64,000 nucleotides of DNA from Piscinibacter sp943370595 (GCA_943370595.1 CALRRO020000010.1:200391-264390), one strand, 5' to 3'; positions 53,286 through 62,409 are shown, counted from the first letter of the stretch. Notes: generated from the letters alone by a model not told the origin. Translations and numbers: made by a program.

Positions 53286-54760
53286 GCGCGCGCCTCCAGG
53301 GCGAAGCGCGCCTCTTCGATGTCGGAGAAGGGCTGCTTCACGCCGGCGATCTCCTGGTAGTCCTCGTGGCCCTTGCCGGCCAGCAGGATCACGTCGTCCG
53401 GCGCCGCCTCGCGCACGGCGGTGGCGATCGCCTTGCGGCGGTCTTCGATCACGGTGACACGCTCCTGGCTGCCCGCCAGTCCGGCGACGATCTGCAGCAG
53501 GATGAACGCCGGCGCCTCGTGGCGCGGGTTGTCGCTGGTCAGCACGACACGGTCGGCCAGGCGCTGCGCGATCGCACCCATCAGCGGCCGCTTGGCGGCG
53601 TCGCGGTTGCCGCCGCAGCCGAACACGGCCCACAGCTTGCCGCCGCGCTGCTGTGCGAAGGGGCGCAGCGCCTGCAGCGCCTTGTCCAGCGCGTCGGGCG
53701 AGTGGGCGTAGTCGACCACCACCTCGGGCCCGGGCCGCGAGGCCTCGACCCGCTGCATGCGGCCGGGCACCGGCGTGAGCACCGCGCAGGCGGCGGCGGC
53801 GTCGGCCAGCGGCACGCCCAGCGCTCGCAGGCCACCGATCACGGCCAGCAGGTTGGAGACGTTGTACTCTCCGATCAGCGTGCTGTTCACGGCCGCGCGG
53901 TCGGCACCTTCGTGCACTTCGAAGGCGAGGCCGCCGTCGCGGTAGGCGATGGACTGCGCGCACAGCCGCGCCGGGCGCTGCAGCGAATAGGTCCAGACCT
54001 CGGGGCCGCGCAGGCGCGCGACGATCTCGTCGCCCTTCGGGTCGTCGAGGTTGACCACCGCGGCGCGCAGGCCCGGCGAGTCGAACAGCGCGCGCTTGGC
54101 CTCCCAGTACGCGGCCATGCTGCCGTGGAAGTCGAGGTGGTCCTGCGTGAAGTTGGTGAACAGCGCCACGGCGATGCGCGTGCCGGCCAGGCGCTGCTCG
54201 ACGATGCCGATCGACGAGGCCTCGATCGCGCAGGCGGCGAAGCCCTCGTCGACGAAACGGCGCAATGCGCGCTGCAGCGTCACCGGGTCGGGCGTGGTCA
54301 GGCCGGTGGACTGCAGACCTTCCGGCGGTTCACCGATCCCGAGCGTGCCGACCACCCCGCAACGCCGGCCGAGCTGGCTCAGCGCCTGCGCCGTCCACCA
54401 GGCGGTCGAGGTCTTGCCGTTGGTGCCGGTGGTCGCAACGACCTGGAGTGTTTCGCTGGGCTGGCGCCAGAAGGCGGAGGCGATCTCGCCAGTGTGAGCC
54501 TTCAGGCCGGCCAGCGCTGCCACGGCGTCACCGGCACCGAAGTCGAAGGCCTCGACACCGTCGGCCTCGACGAGGCAGGCCGACGCACCGGAAGCCAGCG
54601 CCGCCTTGACGTACTGGCGGCCGTCGAGCGCGTGGCCGGGCCAGGCGATGAAGGCATCACCCGGCTGAAGGCGACGGCTGTCGGTGCTCAGTGCGCGCAC
54701 GCCGCGCCGGGCCAGCCAGTCGCCGGCGGCCTGCACGTCGGGCAGCAGGTGCAGCGCCAT
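53282..54760 (-). CDS. murE: UDP-N-acetylmuramoyl-tripeptide--meso-diaminopimelate ligase
   Basis: A 492-residue Mur ligase adding the third residue. STDSRRLQPGDAF, ATP loop TTGTNGKTSTAWW near residue 110 and YAHSPDALDKAL are present. The DNPR motif (TSDNPRHEAP, about residue 410) indicates specificity for meso-diaminopimelate rather than lysine, as expected in a Gram-negative. It shares one base with the ftsI stop. Confidence 0.97.
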   Translation of the reverse strand: MALHLLPDVQAAGDWLARRGVRALSTDSRRLQPGDAFIAWPGHALDGRQYVKAALASGASACLVEADGVEAFDFGAGDAVAALAGLKAHTGEIASAFWRQPSETLQVVATTGTNGKTSTAWWTAQALSQLGRRCGVVGTLGIGEPPEGLQSTGLTTPDPVTLQRALRRFVDEGFAACAIEASSIGIVEQRLAGTRIAVALFTNFTQDHLDFHGSMAAYWEAKRALFDSPGLRAAVVNLDDPKGDEIVARLRGPEVWTYSLQRPARLCAQSIAYRDGGLAFEVHEGADRAAVNSTLIGEYNVSNLLAVIGGLRALGVPLADAAAACAVLTPVPGRMQRVEASRPGPEVVVDYAHSPDALDKALQALRPFAQQRGGKLWAVFGCGGNRDAAKRPLMGAIAQRLADRVVLTSDNPRHEAPAFILLQIVAGLAGSQERVTVIEDRRKAIATAVREAAPDDVILLAGKGHEDYQEIAGVKQPFSDIEEARFALEARA

Positions 54761-56592
54761 CAGTAGCTCTCCGCCACGGCAGGGATATCGCGCGCGACGA
54801 TCTGCGACTTGACGTCCAGATCGGGCTGAACGGACATCGAACGCAGCGTCTGCTGCACGACCTGGCTGAACACCGGCGCGGCGACATCGCCACCGAAGAA
54901 CTTGCCGGCGCGCGGCTCGTCGATCATCACCGCGACGACGATGCGCGGCTTGTCCGCCGGCGCCATGCCGACGAACCAGCCGCGGTGCCGGTCCTGCGCA
55001 TAGCGCTTCTCCTTGTCCAGCCACTTGCGCGAGGTACCGGTCTTGCCGGCCACCGAGTAGCCCGGCACCTGCGCCTTCAGCGCGGTGCCACCGGGCTGCG
55101 TGACCATCGCGAGCATCTTGCGCACGGCGCGGGCGGTCTGCGGCGAAACCACCTGCTGGCGAACCTGCGGCTCGACCGGGTCGCCGTCGGGCGGCAGCAC
55201 CAGCGACAGCGGCACCATGTCGCCATCGCGCGCGAACACGGTGTACGACTGCGCCAGCTGCATCAGCGAGACCGACACGCCGTAGCCGAAGCCCACCGTC
55301 GCCTGGTCGATCGGCCGCCAGGCGGTGTGCGAGCGCAGCTTGCCGGTGACCCGGCCGGGGAAGTCGATCTGCGGCTTCTGGCCGAAGCCCACGCGGGTGT
55401 ACATGTCCCAGATCTCGCGCGCCGGCATCGACATCGCCATCTTCGCGGTGCCGACGTTGCTCGACTTCTGCACGATCTGCTCGACGGTCATCATCGGCTG
55501 AGAATGCTCGTCGGTGATCGGCAAGCCGGTGATGAAGAGCTGGCGCGGCGTGGCCAGCACGTCGGTGGCGTTGAAGCGGCCCGACTCCAGCGCCAGCGCC
55601 GCGATGAAGGGCTTCATCGTCGAGCCCGGCTCGGCGGTATCGACCAGCGCCAGGTTGCGCCGCGCGCCGGGCGAGGCGCCGCCGCGCACGCCGGGCACGC
55701 CGGGCACGAAGCTCGGATAGTTGGCCATCGCGAGCACGCCGCCCGTCTGCGCGTCGAGCACCACCACGCTGCCGCTGCTCGCACGGTGCTCGGCCACGGC
55801 GTCGCGCACGCGCTGGTAAGCGAAGAACTGGATCTTCGAGTCGATGGTCAGGCGCAGGTCGCGGCCATCGACCGGGGCGACGCTGTCGCCGATGTCCTCG
55901 ACCACCCGGCCGAGCCGGTCCTTGATGACGCGGCGCGTGCCGTCTGTGCCGGCCAGCTCGCGCTCGTGGGCGAACTCCACGCCCTCCTGGCCGCGCTCGT
56001 CGGCATTGGTCGAACCGACCACGTGCGCGGCCGACTCGCCCTCCGGGTACTTGCGCTTGTACTCGCGAACCTGGTGCACGCCCTTGAGGCCGAGTGCGGC
56101 CACGTCGCGGCCGACCTGCTCCTCGGCCTGGCGTCGCAGCCAGACGAAGTTCGGGCTCTTCTCCAGCTTGTCGTCGAGCTCGGCCGCGCTCATGCCCAGC
56201 ACCTTGGCGAGCTGGCGCTTCTGCGCACGGTCGGCCTCGAAGTCCTTCGGGATCACCCAGATCGACGGCGCCGGCACGCTGACCGCGAGGATCTGCCCGT
56301 TGCGGTCGAGGATGCGGCCGCGGCTGGCGGGCAGGTCGAGCTGGCGCGCGAAGCGGATCTCGCCCTGCTTCTGGAAGAAGTCGTTGCCGATCACCTGGAT
56401 GTACAGCGCGCGGCCGAGCAACACGATGAAGCTGGCGGCGACCAGACCGACGACGAACTTCGAGCGCCACGGCGGCGTCTTCGAGGCCAGCAGCGGGCTC
56501 GTCGAGTAGGGCACGCTGCGCACCGACGTGGCGCCGCTGCGCGCACGCGCCGGAGCCCGGCCATCGCGACGGAACAGGCGGCCGAGCTTCAT
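54760..56592 (-). CDS. ftsI: Septal peptidoglycan transpeptidase FtsI (PBP3)
   Basis: A 610-residue class B penicillin-binding protein with one N-terminal transmembrane helix (about residues 48-68), a pedestal domain and a transpeptidase domain. Active-site motifs: Ser324 in STMK, SSN at 377-379 and K517-T-G in GKTGTS. It acts with FtsW in septum synthesis. It overlaps ftsL by four bases. Confidence 0.98.
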   Translation of the reverse strand: MKLGRLFRRDGRAPARARSGATSVRSVPYSTSPLLASKTPPWRSKFVVGLVAASFIVLLGRALYIQVIGNDFFQKQGEIRFARQLDLPASRGRILDRNGQILAVSVPAPSIWVIPKDFEADRAQKRQLAKVLGMSAAELDDKLEKSPNFVWLRRQAEEQVGRDVAALGLKGVHQVREYKRKYPEGESAAHVVGSTNADERGQEGVEFAHERELAGTDGTRRVIKDRLGRVVEDIGDSVAPVDGRDLRLTIDSKIQFFAYQRVRDAVAEHRASSGSVVVLDAQTGGVLAMANYPSFVPGVPGVRGGASPGARRNLALVDTAEPGSTMKPFIAALALESGRFNATDVLATPRQLFITGLPITDEHSQPMMTVEQIVQKSSNVGTAKMAMSMPAREIWDMYTRVGFGQKPQIDFPGRVTGKLRSHTAWRPIDQATVGFGYGVSVSLMQLAQSYTVFARDGDMVPLSLVLPPDGDPVEPQVRQQVVSPQTARAVRKMLAMVTQPGGTALKAQVPGYSVAGKTGTSRKWLDKEKRYAQDRHRGWFVGMAPADKPRIVVAVMIDEPRAGKFFGGDVAAPVFSQVVQQTLRSMSVQPDLDVKSQIVARDIPAVAESY

Positions 56593-56888
56593 CGCGCACC
56601 TCCTGCGGCCGGCGCCGACGCCGCGCCGGCGTAGGTCACGTACTGCGTCACCGCCGGCGTGGCGCTGCGCATGGCCAGCCGGTCGCGCGCAATGCGCTCG
56701 ACCTTCAACGGCGTGGCCTGGGCCTGGCGCTCGGCCTGCAGGCGCTCGTGCTCGGTGTCGAGCGCCTTCTCCTCGTTGCGCGCGGCGTCGAGCTCGGCGT
56801 AGAGGCGGCGCGAGTCGTACGAGACCCGCACCAGGTACACGCTGCTGGCCAGCAGCATCACGAACAGCACGATGTTCATGCGGTTCAT
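56589..56888 (-). CDS. ftsL: Cell division protein FtsL
   Basis: A 99-residue bitopic protein with a transmembrane helix at about residues 3-22 and a periplasmic coiled-coil region (about 28-65, rich in Arg/Glu). It pairs with FtsB and FtsQ to activate FtsWI. Sequence conservation in this family is low; assignment rests on size, topology and position between rsmH and ftsI, overlapping both by four bases. Confidence 0.93.
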   Translation of the reverse strand: MNRMNIVLFVMLLASSVYLVRVSYDSRRLYAELDAARNEEKALDTEHERLQAERQAQATPLKVERIARDRLAMRSATPAVTQYVTYAGAASAPAAGGAR

Positions 56889-57823
56889 GACTGCACCTCC
56901 GTGCGTTCGGCCACGCGCATGACCGCTGAACGCGAGCGCGGGTTGGCGCGCACCTCGCCGACCGACGGCTTGATGCGGCCGATCGACTTCAACCGGTGCG
57001 GCTTCTCCGGCGCGAACGGTGCGCGGCGATCGACCTCGCTGCGGCTCTCGCGCGCGATGAAGGTCTTCACGATGCGGTCTTCCAGCGAATGAAAGCTGAT
57101 CACGACCAGGCGTCCCGAGGGCTGCAGCAGTTCGACGCCGGCGCTCAGCCCTTGTTCGAGCTCCTCAAGCTCGGCGTTGACGTGAATCCGAAGGCCTTGA
57201 AATGTGCGCGTTGCAGGGTCCTGGCCCGGCTCGCGGGTCTTGACCGCACGAGCCACGACTTCGGAAAGCTCCCCTGTGGTTCGAACAGGGTTCCCGCTCT
57301 CGCGCCGAGCAACAAGCGCCTTTGCAATCGGTACAGCAAACCGTTCTTCCCCATGATCACGGATCACCTCTGCGATAAGGCGCTCATCGGCGCGGGCCAG
57401 GAAATCCGCCGCGCTTTCCCCGCGCGTCGGGTCCATGCGCATGTCCAGCGGCGCATCGAATCGGAAGCTGAAACCGCGGGCCGGGTTGTCGATCTGCGGC
57501 GAGCTGACGCCCAGGTCCAGCAGCAATCCGTGAATGCCCGACACGCCCAGCGTGGCGAGGGTGTCCTTCATCGCGCCGAAGCGGGCGTGATGGATCGAGA
57601 AGCGCGGGTCGGCGATGCCCGAGCGGGCCGCAGCCACCGCCTCGGGGTCGCGGTCGAAGGCGATCAGCCGTCCGTTCGGCGACAGCCGCTCCAGCAGCGC
57701 GCGCGAGTGCCCGCCACGGCCGAAGGTGCCGTCGACGTACACACCGTCCGGCGTGGTCAGGAGCGAATCGATCGCTTCGGCCAGCAGGACAGTGGTGTGT
57801 TGCCATTCGCTGCCGCTGTCCAT
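56885..57823 (-). CDS. rsmH: 16S rRNA (cytosine-1402-N4)-methyltransferase
   Basis: A 312-residue methyltransferase modifying C1402 in the ribosomal P site. WQHTTVLLAEAIDSL at the N-terminus, SAM motif VDGTFGRGGHSRALL, LLDLGVSSPQID and VISFHSLEDRIVK are family signatures. Its ATG shares one base with the mraZ stop, which fixes the start against longer frames. A stretch near 57150-57370 has slightly lower GC but the frame is intact. Confidence 0.98.
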   Translation of the reverse strand: MDSGSEWQHTTVLLAEAIDSLLTTPDGVYVDGTFGRGGHSRALLERLSPNGRLIAFDRDPEAVAAARSGIADPRFSIHHARFGAMKDTLATLGVSGIHGLLLDLGVSSPQIDNPARGFSFRFDAPLDMRMDPTRGESAADFLARADERLIAEVIRDHGEERFAVPIAKALVARRESGNPVRTTGELSEVVARAVKTREPGQDPATRTFQGLRIHVNAELEELEQGLSAGVELLQPSGRLVVISFHSLEDRIVKTFIARESRSEVDRRAPFAPEKPHRLKSIGRIKPSVGEVRANPRSRSAVMRVAERTEVQS

Positions 57824-58263
57824 CAGAGGATAAAGTTGCGAACCGACTCGGGCATCGGCGTGGAGCGCACCGTCGACTCCTGCTCCAGGTAGCGCCGCTT
57901 GTCCCACATCTCCAGGCAACTGCCCATGCCCAGCATGTACACGTCACGCGAGAGGTCTGCGTATTCCTTCAGCGCGGGCGCAATCAGCATGCGCGACGAA
58001 CCGTCGAGCTCGACTTCGGTGGCATTGCCCAGGAACAGGCGCCGCCAGCCGATCGACTCCATCGGCAGCGCCATCACGCGCGCCGCGAAGTCGTCCCATG
58101 CCGCCGGCGGGAACACCAGCAGGCAACCGTCCGGGTGCTTGGTGATCGTCAGCTTCGTCGCGCCCAGGGCGGACAGGACCTCACGATGGCGTGCGGGCAT
58201 GGCCACACGCCCTTTCACGTCCAAGGTCAGATCCGCCGGGCCCTGAAAGCCGAGATTCGCCAC
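57823..58263 (-). CDS. mraZ: Transcriptional regulator MraZ
   Basis: A 146-residue AbrB/SpoVT-like DNA-binding protein with two MraZ domains. The DXXXR signatures are seen in LTLDVKGRVAMPARHR near residue 17 and VELDGSSRMLIAPALKEYA near residue 90. MraZ forms rings that bind the repeated boxes ahead of its own gene and regulate the dcw operon. The GTG start lies in the fourth MraZ box. It is the first gene of the dcw cluster here. Confidence 0.97.
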   Translation of the reverse strand: MANLGFQGPADLTLDVKGRVAMPARHREVLSALGATKLTITKHPDGCLLVFPPAAWDDFAARVMALPMESIGWRRLFLGNATEVELDGSSRMLIAPALKEYADLSRDVYMLGMGSCLEMWDKRRYLEQESTVRSTPMPESVRNFIL

Positions 58264-58293
58264 AAAAACCCACTAAAGTGCACTTTGCGCCAC
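58260..58293 (-). promoter_or_regulatory. MraZ operator: four boxes at exact 10-bp spacing
   Basis: Reading leftward, GTGG-N6-GTGC-N6-GTGG-N6-GTGG occupies the region up to and including the mraZ GTG start codon. Each box is preceded by A/T-rich bases (AAAGTGG, AAAGTGC, TTAGTGG, TTTGTGG). Exact 10-bp repetition is the hallmark of MraZ-binding regions, where each subunit of the ring contacts one repeat. The second box differs in its last base. Binding would cover the promoter -10 and the ribosome-binding region, so autoregulation is expected. Confidence 0.85.
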
Positions 58294-58321
58294 TTTAGCG
58301 GATGGGTCATGGGCGGGTCAA
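58292..58321 (-). promoter_or_regulatory. Putative sigma-70 promoter of mraZ/dcw operon
   Basis: TTGACC (58316-58321) and TAAAGT (58292-58297) are separated by 18 bases on the minus strand. The -10 hexamer overlaps the first MraZ box, consistent with repression or modulation by MraZ. A predicted start of transcription about 20-25 bases before the GTG would leave a short leader containing the other boxes. Confidence 0.65.
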
Positions 58322-58456
58322 CGAAGTTGTAAAGAAAAATCAGTGAAATCAATCACTTAGCGCCATCCTTTGATGGCGGCGTCCCAGAATATCTCGTTCA
58401 AAAACAAGGACCTGCGCGAGCCACTGAAAGTGAACACTGAGGTTGGCGCCAAAGAA

Positions 58457-58479
58457 AAGGGCCGCACGAGGCGGCCCTT
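58457..58479 (-). terminator. Orphan leftward intrinsic terminator
   Basis: A 9-bp perfect stem (AAGGGCCGC / GCGGCCCTT) with a 5-base loop is followed leftward by TTCTTT. It would stop transcripts entering the mraZ promoter region from the right. The nearest leftward gene is ccoG, ending 2.4 kb away, so this may be the original ccoG terminator displaced by an insertion, or it may serve an unrecognised transcript. Confidence 0.65.
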
Positions 58480-58490
58480 GGGAACACAAG

Positions 58491-58642
58491 CGGCGGTCGC
58501 AAACTCGTGAGCACGACCGCGAACTGCTAGTCACGGTCGCGAACTGTGAGTCCTAGTCGCGAACCAGACTGTGACCATGGCCACCGTGGCTATGGATGGT
58601 GCTCGCGAACCGTGAGTTGCGCTCGCGAACTCAGGAAATGTG
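58491..58642. repeat. 20-bp-period repeat array with central palindrome
   Basis: The core TCGCGAAC (or one-base variants) begins at 58497, 58517, 58537, 58557, 58603 and 58623. That is four units at exactly 20-bp intervals, then a 46-bp step, then two more 20 bp apart. Most units continue with a (C)TGTGAGT-like tail. The 46-bp step contains the near-perfect inverted repeat ATGGCCAC-CGTGGCTAT (about 58578-58594). There are no unique spacers, so it is not a CRISPR. The layout resembles iterons or multiple transposase-binding sites at an element end. Confidence 0.8.
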
Positions 58643-59074
58643 TTGAGTGACAATGACTTGGCGCTTCCGCAGTGAGCGCCTGGTGTTGGACGACATCCGG
58701 AGGACGCGATTGGCTGCCGCTTCATCGCCTTCGCGCCGGCTGCTCCTGCATCAGCGGCCAAGCGGCCGAACACTCGAATGACGATCTTTCCCTGACTGCG
58801 TCAGTAGGAGATCGGCTTGGCGAGTCCGGACAGCCGGGGTTGCCAGTACATCAGCGCCCTCGCCGGATCACCGCCCGCGGCCCGGATGCAGCCCAAGGCA
58901 TGGCGCCGAGCACGTCGCCGATGCGCACAGCGGCACGAGAGTCACGGCACGGCTACACCACCGGGCATGCAGCACTGGGCACGCGCGGAGGAGCCGCCGG
59001 CGAGCTAGGGCTGGGCGAAGCTGCTCGCGGCTGCTGCCGGGCCTGAAGCGTTGCCAGTCCAGTGAGTTGCCGCT

Positions 59075-59608
59075 GAACTGCGCCTGGGCGCAGGTGAGTT
59101 CTCGGGCAGAAAGCTCCAAGGCGCTGCCAATTGGCAGACAGTTGGAAAGTGCTGCCAATTCGGTACTGCCAGCCGCTGCACCCTGCCCATTCGCATACCG
59201 CTAGCCATCACCGCCGCGCAAGTGGCGCTCGCGATCGAGGGAGTGCTTGGACTCGCTGGGAAGAGCCCCGTCGCTCTCGAGCGACAGCGGCGTCTCGCAA
59301 GCGCCCTTCATTTCATGTTCGAGCGCGAGCGCGAAGTCATCCAGGTCCTCGCGTGACACTACATTCTTTGGAGCGATCGCCTCGACCTGCCAGTTGGACT
59401 CGACCCCTATCCGGATCGACTTTTCAAAGTTGCACCGGTCGAGAAACCGCGCGACGATTCCGATCGATGCGCGACGTCGTCGTCAGCACTCAGGCAGACG
59501 ACCCAGACGCCCTTCGGCTCAGGAGCGACTACGTATGCCCAACTCATCAACAGGTTCAAGCTGGTTCGCGCGCGCCACCGAAGTGCGTGTCATGTAAGCA
59601 GGGGCTGA
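59075..59608 (+). pseudogene. Possible decayed coding frame with one in-frame TGA
   Basis: One plus-strand frame is open from just after a stop near 59072 to 59353, meets a single TGA at 59354-59356 and stays open for 83 more codons to a TGA at 59606-59608. Both halves read like protein (ALERQRRLASALHFMFERER before the TGA; RLDLPVGLDPYPDRLFKVAP after). No ATG is near the beginning and no family is recognised. Long open frames arise by chance in GC-rich DNA, so this is a weak call. Confidence 0.2.
59124..59172. promoter_or_regulatory. Palindrome CTGCCAATTGGCAG with partial copies at 14-bp steps
   Basis: A perfect 14-bp palindrome (59124-59137) is followed by CTGCCAATT at 59152 and CTGCCAG at 59166, that is 28 and 42 bases after the first. 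Such phased half-sites look like a regulator-binding region. No obvious promoter hexamers accompany it, and no regulator gene is recognised nearby. Confidence 0.4.
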
Positions 59609-59611
59609 GCG

Positions 59612-60082
59612 GTGCCGCGTCGCGGAGACGTGGGCCGAGTCCGGCCCCCTCCGTCCGTACGACGCACAGCTAACCACCGAAACCAAGCGCCCGCCGTGAA
59701 CGTTCGTGCCCTCGCCCATCGCCGTCGGTCCACACGCTTGTGCCACGCAGCGGCGTCGCGCCTTGCCGCGCTCTCGCGGGCGACGGTTGTGCGACTCACC
59801 GTGCTGCGCACCTTCGCAGCTACCGGGAATCCGCCTAACGCACACCGATTCACCGTCGTTCCGCTACAAGCCAGAGGCAAACGCGCATGGCGGTTGCACC
59901 TTCGCTACGGAATTGCTCCTCCGATCGATTCGATGTTCGACGCGCTCGACGCGCAAGTCGAGGCTGAAAGTAGTGCTCGCACGTCGGGTCGCCGCGAGAT
60001 TCAGTGGTCATTCGGAGCACTACTCGCGCAAGGCGCTACGAGCGTTACTTTCCCGCCCGCTCCACCGGCTCAAGAGTGGTAG
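59612..60082 (+). CDS. Hypothetical protein (doubtful)
   Basis: An open frame of up to 156 codons beginning at GTG 59612, with another GTG at 59696. The C-terminal 80 residues look protein-like (for example RFTVVPLQARGKRAWRLHLR and PIDSMFDALDAQVEAE), while the first part is Arg-rich and low in structure, as in chance frames. Codon use is less GC-biased than in neighbours. No family recognised. It is followed after 23 bases by the next small ORF on the same strand. Confidence 0.22.
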   Translation: MPRRGDVGRVRPPPSVRRTANHRNQAPAVNVRALAHRRRSTRLCHAAASRLAALSRATVVRLTVLRTFAATGNPPNAHRFTVVPLQARGKRAWRLHLRYGIAPPIDSMFDALDAQVEAESSARTSGRREIQWSFGALLAQGATSVTFPPAPPAQEW

Positions 60083-60105
60083 CCCGCCGTGGATCGCCCC
60101 GTTTC

Positions 60106-60201
60106 ATGGAACACGAGGACTCGGAGCGTTGCGGTTCAGCTGTCATGTTCGACATGGACGGCCGCGGCCGCGTGATCCGGGTTGTGCCGGCACAAGGATG
60201 A
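60106..60201 (+). CDS. Hypothetical 31-residue ORF
   Basis: An ATG-initiated ORF reading MEHEDSERCGSAVMFDMDG and ending RGRVIRVVPAQG. Its TGA overlaps an ATG of the following membrane ORF (ATGA), an arrangement typical of coupled genes. No family is recognised, and it is too short for statistical support on its own. Confidence 0.25.
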   Translation: MEHEDSERCGSAVMFDMDGRGRVIRVVPAQG

Positions 60202-60203
60202 CC

Positions 60204-60344
60204 ATGGACGCACTCATCATTTGCCTGGCCATCTTCGTCACTACGCTCGCCGCCCTTGGCTTAGCGGCGGTCCGATGGGGCCGCAAGGCGAAAGCGTGGC
60301 TCAGTGACTGCGAGCGCGCAGTCACAGCACGCCGCCGACATTGA
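60204..60344 (+). CDS. Hypothetical 46-residue single-helix membrane protein
   Basis: The frame starts MDALIICLAIFVTTLAALGL, a clear transmembrane helix, followed by a basic tail (RWGRKAKAWL), which predicts an outside-in orientation. AAGG lies six bases before this ATG; an ATG two codons upstream overlaps the preceding ORF stop. The hydrophobic helix plus basic tail in so small an ORF is reminiscent of phage or toxin-type small membrane proteins, but this is only a resemblance. Confidence 0.35.
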   Translation: MDALIICLAIFVTTLAALGLAAVRWGRKAKAWLSDCERAVTARRRH

Positions 60345-60465
60345 ACGAGTAGCTGCTTTTGGCTATGCAGGCTCCGCGCGATGGCAGGGCTACCTGGCGG
60401 CACGATGGCTAGGCCATCTGAGCGCCACTCCTGTTGCCGACCAACAGCAGTGGCTTTCTCATTAA
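60304..60465 (+). CDS. Hypothetical 53-residue ORF overlapping the membrane ORF
   Basis: A GTG-initiated frame in a different phase from the preceding ORF and overlapping it by 41 bases. The product contains an aromatic-rich segment (ERVAAFGYAGSARWQGYLAA) and ends in QQQWLSH before TAA. It looks more like a real protein than most short frames here, but has no recognised family. Its start could also lie elsewhere in the open frame. Confidence 0.28.
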   Translation: MTASAQSQHAADIERVAAFGYAGSARWQGYLAARWLGHLSATPVADQQQWLSH

Positions 60466-60899
60466 GGAGATGCTCTCTACCCGTGCACTGGCGCGAGATC
60501 AGCGCCGCACACAGACCCCGCGACTAGCGCGTTTACATGCGTCTTGCAAGGGTTAAAAGGGCGGTCCCGCATTACCCGGGCAGCACAGCGCTTGGGTAAG
60601 CGCGCCACGAGTTCAACGAATACGCTGTCCTCCTTGGTGTTCAATCGGCGTACTCGCCAAGAGACACTTGGACCGCCATGATGCGGAGCGGCTGCCTCCT
60701 CTACAACTTGCCCTGGCGATGGCCGAGACTTAGTGCCTTGGACAGATTGTCCTTGCTGGTGCGGCTGAAGGCAGGAGATCGCGTTGACGGCGCACGACGA
60801 AGGGATCGTCACAGTCTTCAAACGCTTGCGCCACATCTCGGATCGCAGTACGCCAGAGCAATCAAGCGAAGGAATCAGCACCAGGCGCAGCATCGCGCT

Positions 60900-62363
<1,464 letters not shown>

Positions 62364-62409
62364 GCTCAGGGCGTGCCGGCCAACGAGCGGACACATCGCA
62401 TCAGGGCTT

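Larger units (their letters stand above)
58322..60899. other. Gene-poor 2.6-kb region between mraZ and ccoG, possible decayed insertion
   Basis: No recognisable conserved gene is found on either strand. What it does hold is listed separately: an orphan terminator, a 20-bp-periodic repeat array around a palindrome, a 14-bp palindrome with partial copies, a frame interrupted by a single TGA, and a series of small overlapping plus-strand ORFs. Possible coding segments have only moderate GC at third codon positions, unlike the strongly GC-ending codons of flanking genes, which suggests acquired DNA. From 60466 to 60899 I see only short open frames on both strands, none convincing. Confidence 0.55.

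Noticed and set aside
58491..58642. Repeat array considered as a CRISPR
   Set aside because: Units are contiguous at 20 bp with no unique spacers, and no cas genes are present.
58531..59046. Short plus- and minus-strand frames right after the repeat array
   Set aside because: No ribosome-binding sites, low-complexity Arg/Ser/Ala composition and no family resemblance.
59354..59356. In-frame TGA considered as a selenocysteine codon
   Set aside because: No SECIS-like hairpin or selenoprotein family was recognised; a nonsense mutation or chance frame is simpler.
60477..60893. A 138-codon minus-strand frame downstream of ccoG
   Set aside because: It has no recognisable domain, and open frames of this length are common by chance in GC-rich DNA, so it was not listed as a gene.
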